64,000 nt of DNA from positions 1-64,000 of the forward strand of contig CAYUSB010000004.1 in assembly GCA_964447205.1 (NCBI GenBank), in the 5' to 3' direction. The notes beneath the pieces were generated by a model. That model saw only the letters and a list, made by a program, of their open reading frames with translations, was not told the DNA's origin and made no database searches. The stretch's first letter is position 1; every line of letters starts with the position of its first letter. This document shows positions 36,746 to 45,846 of the stretch, piece by piece. This stretch comes from JAEUKH01 sp964447205. GTDB lineage: Bacteria > Myxococcota_A > Polyangia > Polyangiales > Ga0077539. The position numbers and the translations under genes were made by a program.

Positions 36746-37807
36746 TCACCTGCGCGTGCGGACGCGCGTCACGACGACCGTCGCGCCGAGGGCGCGGGCC
36801 ACGTGTTTCCCGTCGAGGCTCATCGCGAGGGGCCACCCTTCTGGCCACGGCGGTCGCGCCGTCGTTGCCGGGGGCGTCCAGCGCAGGCGCAGCACGCGGG
36901 GGAGACTGCTTGTGAGGCCCTGGCGAAGGAGTCCGAGCGGGGCGTCGCCGCCCCACGGCGGGAGGCGGCGCCACGTCACGCGCGGGGGGACACCCCCGAA
37001 GTGCACGGCGGACAGGGCTTCGCCCCGGGGCAGCGGGCGCGCGCGCTGGACCCCGGTCGCGAGGTCCACCATGGAGGTCGCGGCGGACTTGCCCGCGGTG
37101 ACGACGACGAGGCGACCGCCGTCGGGCGTGAACGCCAGGCAGGCAGGGGGCCCCGATCCCCGCGTGGGCAGCGCAAGCCAGCGGACATCGCCCGCCGCGG
37201 TGTCGATCACCCCGAGCGGCCGCGGTCCTCCCCGCACCACCGCGAGCCGCGTGCCGTCGTGGCTCCACACCTGGACCTCGGCGTCGACGTCGGCGAACGT
37301 CCGAAGCTCGACGCCGCGCGCCACGTCCCAGATCGTCGTGCCGCGCTCGGCCAGCGAGGTCGCGAGCCGTGTGCCGTCGGGGCTCAGGGCGAAGCGGCCG
37401 GTGCCGGAGGTGGTGTCCGGGTACCGCGCGAGGTCGGGCGCGAACAGGGTGTACGCGTGGACGCCCGCGTCGCGGACGAAGACCTCGATCCACCGGGCCC
37501 AGTCGTTCTGGGTCAGCCGGAGGTCAAACCCGGCGACGAGATGACGCCCGTCGCGCGTAAAGGCCACCGAGCGCGCCATCGTCGCGATGCCGTCGTCACG
37601 GCACTGCACCCGCAGCGCCGGCACGAGGGCGCTGGGGTACTCCTCGCGCCGCGCCCCCGAGCGCGGGTCGTACACGGCGATACGATCCGCGAGCCCGACA
37701 GCGAGGCGCCGACCCGTGGCGTCGAACGCGAGGGCGCCGATCCCTCCGTCTCCCCACCCGTCGGTCGAGGCCCCGCCACCCGCAGCCTCTGGCACGTCGA
37801 ACCGCAT
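36746..37807 (-). CDS. WD40-like beta-propeller protein
   Basis: 353 aa. It shows repeated blades such as IGALAFDATGRRLAVGL, ARSVAFTRDGRHLVAGFD, GRFALSPDGTRLATSL, VQVWSHDGTRLAVV and ACLAFTPDGGRLVVV, each with the SPDGxRLA signature of bacterial WD40/YVTN-type propellers. No signal peptide, kinase or protease domain is attached. It could be the detached sensor part of a kinase-WD40 fusion; the kinase-like remnant lies immediately downstream in the opposite orientation. ATG at 37807 was taken as start; the upstream SemiSWEET ends 40 bp away. Confidence 0.7.
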   Translation of the reverse strand: MRFDVPEAAGGGASTDGWGDGGIGALAFDATGRRLAVGLADRIAVYDPRSGARREEYPSALVPALRVQCRDDGIATMARSVAFTRDGRHLVAGFDLRLTQNDWARWIEVFVRDAGVHAYTLFAPDLARYPDTTSGTGRFALSPDGTRLATSLAERGTTIWDVARGVELRTFADVDAEVQVWSHDGTRLAVVRGGPRPLGVIDTAAGDVRWLALPTRGSGPPACLAFTPDGGRLVVVTAGKSAATSMVDLATGVQRARPLPRGEALSAVHFGGVPPRVTWRRLPPWGGDAPLGLLRQGLTSSLPRVLRLRWTPPATTARPPWPEGWPLAMSLDGKHVARALGATVVVTRVRTRR

Positions 37808-37847
37808 CGCGCCCCAACGGGTACCACGTCCGGGAGCACGGCGAGGA

Positions 37848-38114
37848 TCACCCGTGTCGGCCCTTCACCGTGGCGATGGTGAGCACCAGCAGGAGGGTCA
37901 CGAAGTTGGCGCCCACGATGGCGCTGTCGCGGCGGAGCAGCCCGTATCCCAGCCACAGGGCGATGCCCACCGCCAGCATCGTCAGGGAGGACCACGAGAA
38001 GTCCTTCGCGCTGCGCGACTGCACGGTCTTCCAGGCTTGCGGCACCCATGCGCCGGTGGTGACGGTGGCGGCGACAAACCCGAGGGACAACACGAGGGAC
38101 TCGCTGGTGTGCAT
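37848..38114 (-). CDS. SemiSWEET-type PQ-loop transporter
   Basis: 88-aa membrane protein with three helices and the PQ-loop motif VPQAWKTVQSRSAKDFSW. This is the single triple-helix-bundle unit of bacterial SemiSWEET sugar transporters, which work as dimers for passive sugar flux. The ATG at 38114 gives the normal length; an in-frame ATG at 38153 would add 13 non-conserved residues. Alone with the WD40-like gene 40 bp downstream; no sugar-metabolism genes next to it. Confidence 0.88.
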   Translation of the reverse strand: MHTSESLVLSLGFVAATVTTGAWVPQAWKTVQSRSAKDFSWSSLTMLAVGIALWLGYGLLRRDSAIVGANFVTLLLVLTIATVKGRHG

Positions 38115-38183
38115 GGCAGAGGGCGGGTGTAGCACTCTCCCGCCAGAGGTCATTGGGGCCCTGTCGGGACAGACGAGAGATCC

Positions 38184-38411
38184 TCAGGGGCTCTTCCCGC
38201 GCGCCTTCGCGTGCGCGCGCCGCACGATGAACCACACGACCCAGAGGGCCACGGACGCCACGATCCACGGCCCCGAGCGCAGGGCCACCGCGTGCCACAC
38301 CGCGAACCAGAAGAGTGCCGCGACCGCGACGCGCAGCACGAAGCGCCTGAAGTCCGCCGGGCCGCTCGCGTCGTTCGGAGGCGAGGCGGGCCCGGTCGGC
38401 GCGGCCCCCAC
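38184..38411 (-). CDS. possible small two-helix membrane protein
   Basis: About 75 aa. The C-terminal part FRRFVLRVAVAALFWFAVWHA and WIVASVALWVVWFIVRRA forms two clear membrane helices, followed by a basic tail. The N-terminal part overlaps the dispersed repeat at 38398-38516, so the start is unclear; GTG at 38411 or 38423 is possible. The open frame continuing upstream is repeat-derived. Unknown function; could be a truncated gene. Confidence 0.4.
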   Translation of the reverse strand: MGAAPTGPASPPNDASGPADFRRFVLRVAVAALFWFAVWHAVALRSGPWIVASVALWVVWFIVRRAHAKARGKSP

Positions 38412-38516
38412 CCCCCCGCCCACGCCCTCGCTCCGCGGGGGCGGGGGCCGGGGGGTGGGGGCCGCGCCATCCGTCTCCCGCCGCAACAACGGACTCCAAC
38501 CCCGTGAACGGTTACG
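38398..38516. repeat. dispersed inverted-repeat element, copy B
   Basis: The section 38424-38516 matches 1408-1500 at 91 of 93 bases. Short arms GGCGCGGCCCCCACCCCCC (38398-38416) and their complement (38450-38468) form a compact hairpin; the long internal segment of copy A is absent. Located between a small membrane-protein gene and the frameshifted nuclease-like gene. The two copies lie in the same orientation 37 kb apart. Confidence 0.85.
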
Positions 38517-38528
38517 GGAGGGTCGTGA

Positions 38529-39696
38529 TCAGTGTGGGTCGGCCGACTTGGGCGGCGTCACGGCCAGCACCTCGTCGGCGTTCGCGGCGGTCACGGCGGC
38601 CATCAGCCAGGCGTCGAGCTGCGGCATCGCCGTGGTGGCTTCGATCTGCGTGCGTTGGGCTTCGGTGAGGGTGATGCCCCGCGCGCCGAGGAGGGCGAAG
38701 ATGGAGTGACGCACGCCCATGCGCTCGCCCTCAAGCTTGCCCTCGCGTTTGCCCTCGCGCATGCCCTCAAGCTTGCCGTCGCGCTCTGCCTCTGCGCGGA
38801 CCTCGTCGCCAGCCTCGGGCAGGATCCTGAGGAGCTTTCGGGTCATCTCGGTCTTGAGGCGACGCTGGGCCTCTTCGTCCCGGTAGAGGGCAGCGTACTT
38901 TTCGGTGCTCTCCTGGTCCGGGGAGGTGTTGTACCACGTGGAAGACCCAGGCGGGGCCCTTGACCTCCACGGCCCAGTCCAGAAACTCGGCCAGCGCGGC
39001 CCCCGATCGGGCGACGAGAAAGGGCAGGAGCTCGATCTCCAGGGGCAGGGCGTTGGCCGCGATCCACAGCAGGTCGAAGGGGCGCAGGCCCAGTTGCCAG
39101 ATGCCGGGCCCGAGCGGGCGGAGGGTGAGCAGACCCGCCGCGTCGTCGTCGGTGACCCAGCGAGGGAGGGCGGCCGACACGATCCGACAGGCGTAGTCGC
39201 GGGCGTCGTGGGTCGCCGGGGGCTTTTCGGGCGCGTCGCGGGCCTGCTCCAACTGGCGGGTGAAGCGTGCCTGACGGCGCAGCTCGGCCCGGGCGAGGGC
39301 GGGGCGGTCGGTGTGATCGCCCGGCATCTTGAGCTCTGTCGTCGCATCGAGGCGCAACCGACGCCACGGCAGCGGCAGGTGGACAAGCCCTGGCGCGTCG
39401 AGCACGCGCATCACCCCGTCCGGCGCTAGAGCGCCGACCGGAAAGTCTCCCGTCGCCGCGCTTCCGATCCGCGTCGCCTCGCTGCGTTGCGGTGTCTCGA
39501 CGGGCATTGAGCCCGTCTTCGCCCCCGCGCCTGGCGACGCTTGCGTCTCGTTGCGCAGCTCGGTCCGACTTTCCGGTCGGCGCTCTAGAAACCCCACCGG
39601 GACCTCCACCGGAACCTCGAACGCCACGCACGACCCCGACGACACGGCGGTCTCCGAGGCCATCACCTCCTTCGCGATCTGATCCGCTTGACCCAT
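38529..39696 (-). pseudogene. PD-(D/E)XK/Rpn-like protein, frameshifted
   Basis: The N-terminal portion contains RLRLDATTELKMPGD, a possible D...ExK nuclease core, and LRRQARFTRQLEQA. The mid part LPRWVTDDDAAGLL and WVFHVVQHLP is in the same frame. The end, QESTEKYAALYRDEEAQRRL, then TRKLLRILPEAGDEVRAEAE and a Gly/Lys/Glu repeat (KLEGMREGKREGKLEGE), is one frame away. Deleting one C in the CCCC run near 38919 restores the frame. The pattern recalls Rpn/DUF4351-type nucleases but the match is loose. The ATG at 39696 is tentative. A 163-bp palindromic element lies in frame within the N-terminal part. Confidence 0.55.
39426..39588. mobile_element. 163-bp MITE-like element inside an open reading frame
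   Basis: Perfect 22-bp terminal inverted repeats, beginning CTAGAGCGCCGACC (39426-39447) and ending with the exact complement (39567-39588). A small internal hairpin lies around TCGACGGGCATTGAGCCCG. The reading frame of the host gene passes through without a stop, adding about 54 residues. No transposase is present. Similar in principle to in-frame palindromic elements described in Rickettsia. Confidence 0.7.
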
Positions 39697-39827
39697 CGAG
39701 GGATGCGCGCGCTCAGCCCGCGGTTCCGCCCCTGTCAACCGCAGCCAGTGGGACCGCGGCGCTTCGTCTTTGGACACCGTCGGAGCCCCCCCTTGTGTGC
39801 GGCCGCGGTTGTGGTCCACTCGACGCC

Positions 39828-40395
39828 ATGCGAACGCACGCGTGTGTCTCCCTCGTGGCGCTGGTGCTTGCGGCGGCATCGCCTGCCGCTGCGGAGTGCG
39901 ACCCGACCGTGATCGCCGGTCTCCTCGCCCGCGCCGAACGTGCCGAACGCCAGCACGCCCTGGGTCGGGCCATGGCGATTCGTACCGACCTGCTGGCGTG
40001 TTCGTCGGGCCCGCACGCGGCCTCCAACCGCGCGGCCTTGTCGCAGGCGTACGCCTCGTTGGGCGACTACGCCCGCGCCGCCGACCTCGCTGGTGGCCAC
40101 CGAGTGCGGACGCGTCCCCCTGCCTCCTCCGGAGGGGGCGACCCGGGAGGCCTTCGATCGGTGGGTGGTCGATGTCCTGACGCCCTGGGTTCAGTATCGC
40201 GCGCAGTGTCTTGAGGTCGCCGATCGGCACTTCACGGAGGTGATCGGGCTGGAAGTCGTGCAGTGGCAGATCGCCGCCGCCGCGCGCCTTGCCGAGGAGA
40301 ATTGGTTTTTCGCGCAGGCCATTCGTACGTCGCCCGTGCCCCCGGACGTGCGTCGTAACCCCGACCTGGTGGACGCTTGGAACCTGATGAAGTGA
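39828..40395 (+). pseudogene. exported protein, unknown, frameshifted
   Basis: A signal peptide MRTHACVSLVALVLAAASPAAAE opens the first frame, and helical segments (RAERAERQHALGRAMAIRTD, SQAYASLGDYARAADL) follow. The continuation LVATECGRVPLPPPEG, then FDRWVVDVLTPWVQYR to DAWNLMK, is in another frame. Removing one G near 40090 (CTCGCTGG to CTCCTGG) joins them to about 188 aa. The helices resemble a TPR-like pair, but no family was recognised. Probably an intact gene with a sequencing error, or a recently inactivated one. Divergent from the nuclease-like gene. Confidence 0.65.
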
Positions 40396-40498
40396 ACGCG
40401 CCCTCCTGGAGCGGCTACGCCAGCGAGCCGGAGTACCGGTCCAGACCCCTCCGCCTCCTGAAGCCTCTCGCAGCGCAGCCACGTCGGGCTCGTCCGGG

Positions 40499-41125
40499 TC
40501 AGTTGGAGACGCCCGCATCGACCACGCCCGCCTGGAGCCCCGCGGCCCGTACGATGGCCCCGACCGCTTCGGCGACCGCCCGACGCAGCGACGGATCGGG
40601 GGCGTCGACGCGGACCACGACGTTCATGGCCCCGACGGGGATGGGGTCGACCGGGTCGAGGCCGGGCCACGGGCCTTCGTAGAAGAAGAGGTCGAGTCGG
40701 AGCCCGTGGGGCGGGTCGAGCACCTCCCGCGTCGGGGCCGCCGCGGTGTACGGAACCTGCGGGTCGTACCCGGGGTTGTGCACCACCCGGCCGCCGTGCT
40801 GGTGGCTCCAGCGCATGCCGAGCTCGGGGCGCTCCTCGATGGTTAACACCCGACGGCCCGCATCCGCCAACGACGGAAACCTCGCCCCGAGCCCCACCAC
40901 CTCGGCCACGATGCGGCGGGCGAGGGGGACGTACACCCGATGACGCGGCCCCCAACGCGCGCCCATCGGCGGCACCGCGACCTCACCGCCCGAGACGAGG
41001 TTGGGCATGATCTCCGGCAGACGCGGCGGGGACGAGTCCGCGACGACCGCGGCAGGGGGGGACGGGCGTGCACATCCGCCCACGAGGCCGAGGAGCGCAA
41101 CGACCCTGACGATGCCTGCACCCAT
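40499..41125 (-). CDS. lipoprotein, unknown function
   Basis: 208 aa with signal peptide and lipobox (VVALLGLVGGCARP). The body (ARRIVAEVVGLGARFPSLADAG, LRLDLFFYEGPWPGLDPVDPI, MNVVVRVDAPDPSLRRAVAEAV) is a mixed alpha/beta domain without a recognised motif. ATG at 41125 fits the signal peptide; an in-frame ATG 12 codons upstream is less suitable. Convergent with the frameshifted gene before it and divergent from the PLD-like gene. Confidence 0.7.
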   Translation of the reverse strand: MGAGIVRVVALLGLVGGCARPSPPAAVVADSSPPRLPEIMPNLVSGGEVAVPPMGARWGPRHRVYVPLARRIVAEVVGLGARFPSLADAGRRVLTIEERPELGMRWSHQHGGRVVHNPGYDPQVPYTAAAPTREVLDPPHGLRLDLFFYEGPWPGLDPVDPIPVGAMNVVVRVDAPDPSLRRAVAEAVGAIVRAAGLQAGVVDAGVSN

Positions 41126-41217
41126 TCCCTGTGGACTGAACGAACCCACCCCGCGCGTCAAGGCGACCTCGGAGACACTCCGGGGCGCCCGCGCATGACG
41201 TTCGCGGCTGCGTTAGA

Positions 41218-43029
41218 ATGGCGGCCATGCTGATCCTGCGGCTCGGGATGCTCATGCTGCTGCTCCTCGGGATCGGGTGCAGCCGGGGCGACGAGGGGAC
41301 CCTTCTCGGCGACCCCTGGACCGAGTACGACGCGAGCCTCTGGGACGACGACGACCCCTTTCCCCAGCCGCCCATCGGGGGCGAGGACGAGTCGCCCTTT
41401 CCCCCCGACCCCGACGCCCAGGTCCCCGAGCCCCCCGAGGGCGAGCCCTGGCCCGACGACGCCGGCGAACCCCCACCCCCGCCCGACCCCGGCTCCGAAC
41501 CCGAGCCCGACGCAGGCCCCGACCCGGGCGACGCAGGGGTCGTTCTGCCCCCGCAGGACGGCGGCCCGCCTCCGCCTCCGCCCGCCAACTGTCGCACCAT
41601 GGCCGGGCCCCTCACGTGGTCGTGCAACGGGCCCATCCAGGGCCAGCACTGCGTGGCCATCACCGAGCCCCTCGACCCGCACGGGTGGGCCGACAACCAC
41701 CTCTGCAGCGCCATCGAGATGGGCCTGCGGTGGTCGCACGCGGGCCCCGTCGCCGGGATGCGCTGCACCCCCATCACCGAACCCGCCGACCCCAACGGTT
41801 GGACCGACAACTTCCTTTGCCTCCCGAACGACAGCCCCTTCACCCTCCAGTGGAGCGTGGCCGGTCCCATCCCAGGCCGGGTCTGCCACGCCTGGGTCGA
41901 ACCCTCCGACCCCCACACCTGGACCGACAACCACCTCTGCCTCTGGTACACCGAACCCATCGCCACCCCGCCCCCGCCGCCTCCGCCCACGGGCGAGCCT
42001 CCCCCGCGGTTTCAGGTGGTCTTCTCGCAGCGCCCTGAGGGCAACGGGCGCGACCCGACCCTCGAGTCCACCCTCCTGGAGATGATCGGTCGGGCCCTCT
42101 CAGGCTCGCGGGTGCGGGTGGCCATGTACAACTTCACCCGGTCCAACGTGGCCCAGGCCCTCATCGCTGCCCACCGCCGCGGAGTCGACGTGCGGGTGGT
42201 GCTCGACGGCGACGCCCACCTCCTGGCCACCTCGGTCGTTCCCGCCCTGATCACGGGGCTGGGACGAAACCGGGTGACCTCGTGCGGGGCCCCGGGCACG
42301 GCCTGCCTCGGGACCGGGATCATGCACCACAAGACCTTCCTCTTCTCCGCCCTCAACGACGGGTCCCGGAGCGTGGTGGTTCAGACCTCGCACAATCTCA
42401 CGGCGGCACAGCTCCGGCGCCACAACGACGCCCTGATCATCCGCGGAGACAGCCGACTCTTCGCGGCCTACGAGCGCACCTTCGAGGACCAGCGCCGCGA
42501 CATCGTTCGGTCCAACTACTATCGTATCCAGGACGGCCACTTCCGCACCCGGGCGTACTTCTTCCCGCGGCCCGCGGGCGACACCATGGTGTCGATCGTC
42601 AACAACGTGGACTGTTCGGACGGGGGCCGCATCCGCGTGGCCATGGCCATCTTCGCCAACGCCCGCCTGGAGGTGGCCCGGGCCCTCGCAGGGCGCCAAC
42701 AGGCAGGGTGCACCGTCGAGGCCGTGATCGGCAGCGCAGGCATCGCCCCGGGCCGGGACGTCCTCGCGACCCTGCGCGAGATGGGGGTCGGGGTGACCCT
42801 GTACCCCCTGCGGTCGGGGTGGGCCCTGCAGTCGAAGTACCTCCTCATCGACGCGCGCTACGCAGGCTCGACGGCCCCGCGGCGGCTGGTCTTTACGGGC
42901 TCGCACAACTGGTCGGGCCCCGCCCTGCGCACCAACGACGAGACCCTCCTGCGCATCGACAACGCCGGCGTCTACAACGCCTACCTCTCCAACTGGAACG
43001 CTGTCCGCTCCTCCGCCACCCGCCCCTGA
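41218..43029 (+). CDS. phospholipase D-like lipoprotein with three CWxxP-type repeats
   Basis: 603 aa. Lipobox LLGIGC, then an acidic Pro-rich linker to about residue 120. Three tandem modules of about 38 residues follow, each with a pattern TW(S)..GPI.G..C..I.EP.DP.GW.DN.LC. The C-terminal half is a PLD-superfamily fold with a first motif IMHHKTFLFS and TSHNLT, and a second LQSKYLLIDAR and GSHNWS. Each HKD motif lacks one residue (Asp replaced by Ser in the first, His by Gln in the second), so activity is uncertain. ATG at 41218 or 41227. Presumably on the outer surface; the modules may bind a partner. Confidence 0.8.
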   Translation: MAAMLILRLGMLMLLLLGIGCSRGDEGTLLGDPWTEYDASLWDDDDPFPQPPIGGEDESPFPPDPDAQVPEPPEGEPWPDDAGEPPPPPDPGSEPEPDAGPDPGDAGVVLPPQDGGPPPPPPANCRTMAGPLTWSCNGPIQGQHCVAITEPLDPHGWADNHLCSAIEMGLRWSHAGPVAGMRCTPITEPADPNGWTDNFLCLPNDSPFTLQWSVAGPIPGRVCHAWVEPSDPHTWTDNHLCLWYTEPIATPPPPPPPTGEPPPRFQVVFSQRPEGNGRDPTLESTLLEMIGRALSGSRVRVAMYNFTRSNVAQALIAAHRRGVDVRVVLDGDAHLLATSVVPALITGLGRNRVTSCGAPGTACLGTGIMHHKTFLFSALNDGSRSVVVQTSHNLTAAQLRRHNDALIIRGDSRLFAAYERTFEDQRRDIVRSNYYRIQDGHFRTRAYFFPRPAGDTMVSIVNNVDCSDGGRIRVAMAIFANARLEVARALAGRQQAGCTVEAVIGSAGIAPGRDVLATLREMGVGVTLYPLRSGWALQSKYLLIDARYAGSTAPRRLVFTGSHNWSGPALRTNDETLLRIDNAGVYNAYLSNWNAVRSSATRP

Positions 43030-43042
43030 CGGACCCTGCGGG

Positions 43043-44266
43043 CTACAGGGCGGCGCGGTCGAGGTCGAAGAGGGACAGGACGGTTTTGGTCCCGCGGGCG
43101 TCCTTCTTCCAGAGCAGGGCGAGGGTGTCGCCCGCCGCGGAGAGCCCGATGATCCGCGGGGCCCGGTAGGTGCAACACTGGGGGTCGTCGGCGAGGAGGG
43201 TCCGCACGATCTCGGGGCCCGCGTCGCGCCAGAGAAACACGGCGACCCCGTCGGTGATGGCCAGGTCGTCGTGACCGATGCGGGCGGCCAGGGAGGTCTC
43301 CCACAGGAGCTCGTGCTCGAAGCTCCGCATCCCGACCGTCGGGGGCGGAGGCACGCTCTGGCTGTGGGTGTGCCGCGCCGAGCGGTCGTTGTGGTCGTGG
43401 CCGTCGGAGGCGACGCGGGCGATCAGGCCGTCGAGGAAGTCCTGGTCCCAACGGGTGCGGGCCCGGGCCCGGAGAGAGGCGGCCCGACGCTGCCGGGCGT
43501 CGCCCGCCGAGGCGAGGGACACCGCGGGGCCCGGGCCCACCCGAAACCCGTACCGCGGGGCCCCGGCCACCCACATCCCCCGAGGGGCGGGCGCGAGGGC
43601 CAACCCGAAGGGCCAGCGGAGGTGCCCGGACGGAGCCTCGGCCCCTGGCTCGAACCACGACAGGCCGGCGATGAGGCCCGGGTCGGCGCAGAGCACGTAG
43701 AGGGTCCCGTCGTCGCCGAAGGCGTGGGCGTACTGGTCGACGTCGAGGGGCTCGAACCACTGCTCGCGTACGGCCCCGTCGGGCAGGGCGATGTGCATGA
43801 GGGCGCTGCGCTCACCGCTGCCGCAGACCCGCACCACGAGGCCCGACCCGTCCCGGGAGAAGGCCAGGGTCGAGGCCGCCCGCGCCTGAGCGTTGCGGGT
43901 CACGGCCCCGTACTCCGACACCCTGGCCCGGAGGGGGTCGGTCGTGAGGTCGCGGGGGCCGACGTGGATGACCCCGCGGCGCTCCTGCTCCTCCCACACG
44001 AGCTCGGCCACGGCCCACTGTTGGCCGTCCGCCGACCAGGTGACGTGTTGCAGGGGCCTGCGATCGGCGGCGGGCATGGCCACCGCGGTGGCCCCGTCAG
44101 CGAGGGACACGAAGTCGAGCTGTTGTCGGCTCCAGGGTCCGTGCAGGATGGCCGCCGTGGCCCCGTCGGGGGCGAGGGCCACCTCCCCGCCGTGGGCGAT
44201 GTCGAGGTTGCTCCGCAGCCGGGCCGCGGGATGCAGGTCGAAGGGGACCTTGGGGCGGGGGGCCAT
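43043..44266 (-). CDS. beta-propeller-like protein, unknown
   Basis: 407 aa without signal peptide. Repeated blade-like stretches include GGEVALAPDGATAAIL, LQHVTWSADGQQWAVAEL, ASTLAFSRDGSGLVVRV, YAHAFGDDGTLYVLC and IIGLSAAGDTLALLW, suggesting a six- or seven-blade propeller. A His-rich segment DGHDHNDRSARHTHSQS lies near residue 300. No kinase or protease domain. ATG at 44266 was chosen at the first conserved stretch; in-frame upstream ATGs exist. Convergent with the PLD-like gene. Confidence 0.65.
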   Translation of the reverse strand: MAPRPKVPFDLHPAARLRSNLDIAHGGEVALAPDGATAAILHGPWSRQQLDFVSLADGATAVAMPAADRRPLQHVTWSADGQQWAVAELVWEEQERRGVIHVGPRDLTTDPLRARVSEYGAVTRNAQARAASTLAFSRDGSGLVVRVCGSGERSALMHIALPDGAVREQWFEPLDVDQYAHAFGDDGTLYVLCADPGLIAGLSWFEPGAEAPSGHLRWPFGLALAPAPRGMWVAGAPRYGFRVGPGPAVSLASAGDARQRRAASLRARARTRWDQDFLDGLIARVASDGHDHNDRSARHTHSQSVPPPPTVGMRSFEHELLWETSLAARIGHDDLAITDGVAVFLWRDAGPEIVRTLLADDPQCCTYRAPRIIGLSAAGDTLALLWKKDARGTKTVLSLFDLDRAAL

Positions 44267-44413
44267 CGGGCCGGGAGGGTACCATGGCCCCCGTGGGCGC
44301 ATTGGCAGGTCGTCCGAAGTCCTTGGCGCCCCGCCCGAAGCGCCCATGACCCCGGCGGGGCTATCTCTCTCCCTGCCCACGACGGGCCCACACCGCACGA
44401 GAGATCCCCGACC

Positions 44414-44974
44414 ATGCGCACCCGCTTCGCCATCGCCGCCCGCACCCTGATCGTCAGCCTCGCCGCCCTGTCCTTCCAGGGATGCGCCCTCAGCCCCGAC
44501 GAGGCCCTCGACTTCGGCGACGAGACCGTCGCACAGTCGGTGGCCTCCCGGCGTGAGCCCGGCCTCGACGTCACCGTACGCACCACCATGGTCCCCACCG
44601 GAATCCCCACCTACGGGTACAACCCCCAAAGCCCCGTGATCACGGTGCAGCTCCGGGTGACCGACAGCACCCTGCGGCAGCGTCACCCGCGCTTCGATGG
44701 GTTCGAGCGGCCCTTCGCCCTCGTGCCGGGGGCGGCGGGAGGGGGCGTGAGGTGGGTGAGGGTTCCGTTGGTGTTTCGGCACACCACGCGGACGGGGTAC
44801 TACGGCCAGACCCCGGTGGACGTGTACGAGCTCGGCCCGAGCCGCCTCGCCGACCTCGCCGACCTCGACAGGGTCGAGTCCCTCGGGGTGGCCGTCGGCC
44901 TCGACACCAACATCGGCACCCTCTGGGCCCAGGACCCGGGACAGAACTACCGCCCCGTTCCGCTCCCCCGCTGA
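44414..44974 (+). CDS. exported protein, unknown
   Basis: 186 aa. An N-terminal signal (MRTRFAIAARTLIVSLAALSFQGC) has a marginal lipobox. The mature part is rich in beta strands (VTVRTTMVPTGIPTYGY, VITVQLRVTDSTLRQ, VRWVRVPLVFRH, VDVYELGPSRL) suggesting a small Ig-like fold. No family recognised. The stop overlaps the AraC regulator start by 1 bp, so it is probably coupled to it and may be regulated by it. Confidence 0.7.
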   Translation: MRTRFAIAARTLIVSLAALSFQGCALSPDEALDFGDETVAQSVASRREPGLDVTVRTTMVPTGIPTYGYNPQSPVITVQLRVTDSTLRQRHPRFDGFERPFALVPGAAGGGVRWVRVPLVFRHTTRTGYYGQTPVDVYELGPSRLADLADLDRVESLGVAVGLDTNIGTLWAQDPGQNYRPVPLPR

Positions 44975-45759
44975 TGCTCGACGTCGACGCCGTCCCTGTC
45001 TCCGCCTTCGGTCTGGCCGACGACCTGGAGCCCTTCCACTCGGACTGGCACCAGCACCGCCGCCACCAGATCCTGTACGCCTCGGGCGGCGTCATTGAGC
45101 TCCGGGTGGGCGATCGCCGCTGGCTCCTGCCGCCGCAGAAGGCCGCGTGGATCACGGCCGACGTCCTGCACACGGCCTCGTCGCGTACGGGAGCCCTCCT
45201 GCGTACGGTGTACCTCGACCCCGCCCTGGTGACCCGCGGCCCCACGTGGCAGTGCCGGGTGTTCGCGGTGACCCCCCTGGCCCGCGAAATGCTGCTCGGG
45301 GCCATGCGTTGGGGCCCGGAGGGGGCCCGCGACGAGCCCCTGGCCACCGCGTATTTTACCGCCCTCGGGGGCCTCGCCCGGGAGTGGGCCGAGGACGACC
45401 TCGGGCTGCACCTGCCCGTGTCGCGCACCCCCGAGCTGGAGCGGGCCATGCAATGGGCCCTCGACCACCTCGACGAGCCCATCTCCCTGGAGGGAGCGGC
45501 CCGGGCGGCCCGGTCGAGCGTTCGGACATTGGCCCGGCGCTTCGAGGAGGAGGCCCAGACCACCTGGCGGGCGTATGTTCAGACGGCCCGGATGATCCGG
45601 GCGATGGAGCGCCTGGGCGAGCCCGACACCCGCGTAACCGACGTGGCCTTCTCGGTAGGGTTTCGCAGCCATGGGGCCTTCAGCGAGGCCTTCCGGGCGT
45701 TTGTGGGCGAGACCCCGACGGCGTACCGCACCCGGGCTCTCGCGCGCCGCTCCGGGTGA
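44974..45759 (+). CDS. AraC family transcriptional regulator
   Basis: 261 aa. The N-terminal half is a cupin-like sensor: SDWHQHRRHQILYASGGVIEL and WLLPPQKAAWITADVLHTAS. The C-terminal half contains two helix-turn-helix motifs, ISLEGAARAARSSVRTLARRF and VTDVAFSVGFRSHGAFSEAFR, with the AraC signature ending FRAFVGETPTAYR. It binds an unknown effector and probably controls its own operon with the preceding exported-protein gene. Start ATG overlaps the upstream stop. Confidence 0.94.
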   Translation: MLDVDAVPVSAFGLADDLEPFHSDWHQHRRHQILYASGGVIELRVGDRRWLLPPQKAAWITADVLHTASSRTGALLRTVYLDPALVTRGPTWQCRVFAVTPLAREMLLGAMRWGPEGARDEPLATAYFTALGGLAREWAEDDLGLHLPVSRTPELERAMQWALDHLDEPISLEGAARAARSSVRTLARRFEEEAQTTWRAYVQTARMIRAMERLGEPDTRVTDVAFSVGFRSHGAFSEAFRAFVGETPTAYRTRALARRSG

Positions 45760-45846
45760 AGGCGCCTCCCCCGTCCCCCGACGGGCAGAACGGTCTGGGG
45801 CCTTCTGGACGCCCCGCCCCCCCCCCGGGTAGACGCTGCCTCCGCA

